Origin: an uncultured Ruminococcus sp.
Lineage (GTDB): Bacteria > Bacillota > Clostridia > Oscillospirales > Acutalibacteraceae
NCBI GenBank assembly: GCA_902796225.1
Contig: CADBOO010000137.1
Span: 1 to 33,544, forward strand
Direction of reading: 5' to 3'
DNA: 33,544 nucleotides
Position 1 is the first letter of the stretch, and the number at the start of each line of letters is the position of its first letter. This document shows, one piece after another, positions 32,818-33,544 of the stretch. The position numbers were made by a program, and so were the translations under genes. The notes below the pieces were generated by a model, which saw nothing but the letters and a program-made list of their open reading frames with translations, searched no databases and was not told where the DNA came from.

Positions 32818-32846
32818 TTTACTTTTTTACTTTAATGTACTATAAT
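32818..32846 (+). promoter_or_regulatory. pckA promoter
   Basis: TTTACT (32818-32823), a 17-base spacer, and TATAAT (32841-32846), with a leader of about 55 bases. A second TATAAT-like box at about 32859-32864 has no good -35. Confidence 0.65.
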
Positions 32847-32906
32847 AACAGGGTAATTTATAATGGGGACAGATGGTTTTCTGTTTCCTGCATCAGGAGG
32901 TATATT

Positions 32907-33544
32907 ATGTCTATTGATTTAACCAAACACGGCATCTGTGATGTCAAAGAGATCGTTTACAATCCGTCTTACGAGCAGCTCTTCAAGGACGAGATGGATC
33001 CTGCCCTCGAAGGTTTCGACAAGGGTCAGCTCACCGAGCTTGACACCGTCAACGTCATGACCGGCATCTACACCGGCCGCTCGCCTAAAGACAAGTTCAT
33101 CGTTATGGACGACGTCAGCCGCGACACCGTCTGGTGGACAACGCCCGAGTATCCCAACGACAACCATCCCGCAACCGAGGCTGCATGGGACGAATGCAAA
33201 AAGCTCGCGCTGGATGAGCTTTCCGGCAAGAAGCTTTATGTCGTAGACTGCTACTGCGGCGCCAACAAGGACACCCGCATGGCGATCCGCTTCATCATGG
33301 AAGTCGCCTGGCAGGCGCACTTCGTCAAGAATATGTTCATCATGCCCACCGAGGAGGAGCTTGCGACCTTTGAGCCTGATTTCATCAGCTACAACGCCTC
33401 CAAGGCGAAGGTCGAAAACTACAAGGAGCTGGGACTCAACTCCGAGACCGCGGCGATCTTCAACGTCAAATCCCGCGAGCAGGTCATTCTGAACACCTGG
33501 TACGGCGGCGAGATGAAGAAGGGTATGTTCTCCATGATGAACTA
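32907..33544 (+). CDS. pckA: ATP-dependent phosphoenolpyruvate carboxykinase PckA, N-terminal part
   Basis: An open frame of 212 codons that runs off the window end. It encodes the N-terminal 40 percent of PckA, which interconverts oxaloacetate and phosphoenolpyruvate with ATP/ADP; in rumen-type anaerobes it often fixes CO2 toward succinate. Visible motifs: [17 protein letters not shown] (phosphate and substrate loop with the conserved Arg), RIxF-type [21 protein letters not shown], and [16 protein letters not shown] just before the break. The kinase P-loop lies beyond the window. The ATG follows AGGAGG by 6 bases. An independent promoter lies upstream. Confidence 0.95.
   Translation, partial: MSIDLTKHGICDVKEIVYNPSYEQLFKDEMDPALEGFDKGQLTELDTVNVMTGIYTGRSPKDKFIVMDDVSRDTVWWTTPEYPNDNHPATEAAWDECKKLALDELSGKKLYVVDCYCGANKDTRMAIRFIMEVAWQAHFVKNMFIMPTEEELATFEPDFISYNASKAKVENYKELGLNSETAAIFNVKSREQVILNTWYGGEMKKGMFSMMN

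Overview
The window looks like a chromosome segment from an anaerobic Gram-positive gut or rumen bacterium of the class Clostridia, most likely Ruminococcus-like (Oscillospiraceae). This is inferred from a type III glutamine synthetase, a dockerin on a protein of tandem cohesin-like modules, a TrpR-type YerC/HisR regulator leading a his operon, CsoR/CopA copper control, strong GGAGG ribosome binding sites and a GC-rich third codon position. About 25 genes are visible. No tRNA, rRNA, insertion sequence, phage gene or CRISPR array was recognised.

Layout. (1) 96-5535, minus strand: histidine biosynthesis operon hisR/yerC - hisZG (a fused ATP phosphoribosyltransferase) - hisD - hisC - hisB - hisH, with every junction overlapping or touching, driven by a consensus-like promoter that contains a palindromic operator. 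hisA, hisF and hisIE are not in the window. (2) 5611-8836: divergent dapF (minus) and glnN (plus), each with a near-perfect sigma-A promoter. (3) 8907-15661, minus: purine or nucleoside operon of a BMP-family lipoprotein, a double ABC ATPase, two permeases and an 8-oxoguanine-deaminase-like amidohydrolase, punctuated by GC-rich hairpins. (4) 15886-17232, plus: guanine deaminase, divergent from that operon. (5) 17373-20774, minus: ygeY - ygeW - arcC. These are signature genes of the anaerobic purine/urate nitrogen-salvage clusters, in which a carbamoyl group is passed on to make ATP. (6) 20937-24344, plus: divergent PAS/HTH regulator (YheO/DauR type) overlapping two fold-type-II PLP enzymes, one with 489 residues and one threonine-synthase-like with a Cys-rich N-terminus. 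(7) 24516-28518, minus: a GH3-like membrane-anchored or secreted protein with altered catalytic motifs, followed by a secreted protein of four cohesin-like modules, Thr/Pro linkers and a C-terminal dockerin. (8) 28821-29759, plus: EamA/DMT transporter. (9) 29902-32709, minus: copper operon csoR - copA, where CopA ends in a CopZ-like domain. (10) 32907 to the window end, plus: partial pckA.

The central 12 kb (8.9-24.3 kb) reads as one metabolic theme. Purines or nucleosides are imported and deaminated, and downstream intermediates are probably broken down by YgeY and YgeW, with ArcC making ATP from carbamoyl phosphate. The usual diaminopropionate ammonia-lyase YgeX is not here. The pair of PLP enzymes sits where it would be expected, so a variant final step of this pathway is the most interesting metabolic hypothesis.

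The non-coding space is also patterned. Degenerate 7-bp repeats (TTAGGAN type) flank terminator hairpins as inverted arms between convergent genes, and in two cases supply the last codons and stop of the gene. A second short-repeat type follows the dapF and ygeW stops. GC-rich REP-like hairpins sit in several other gaps.
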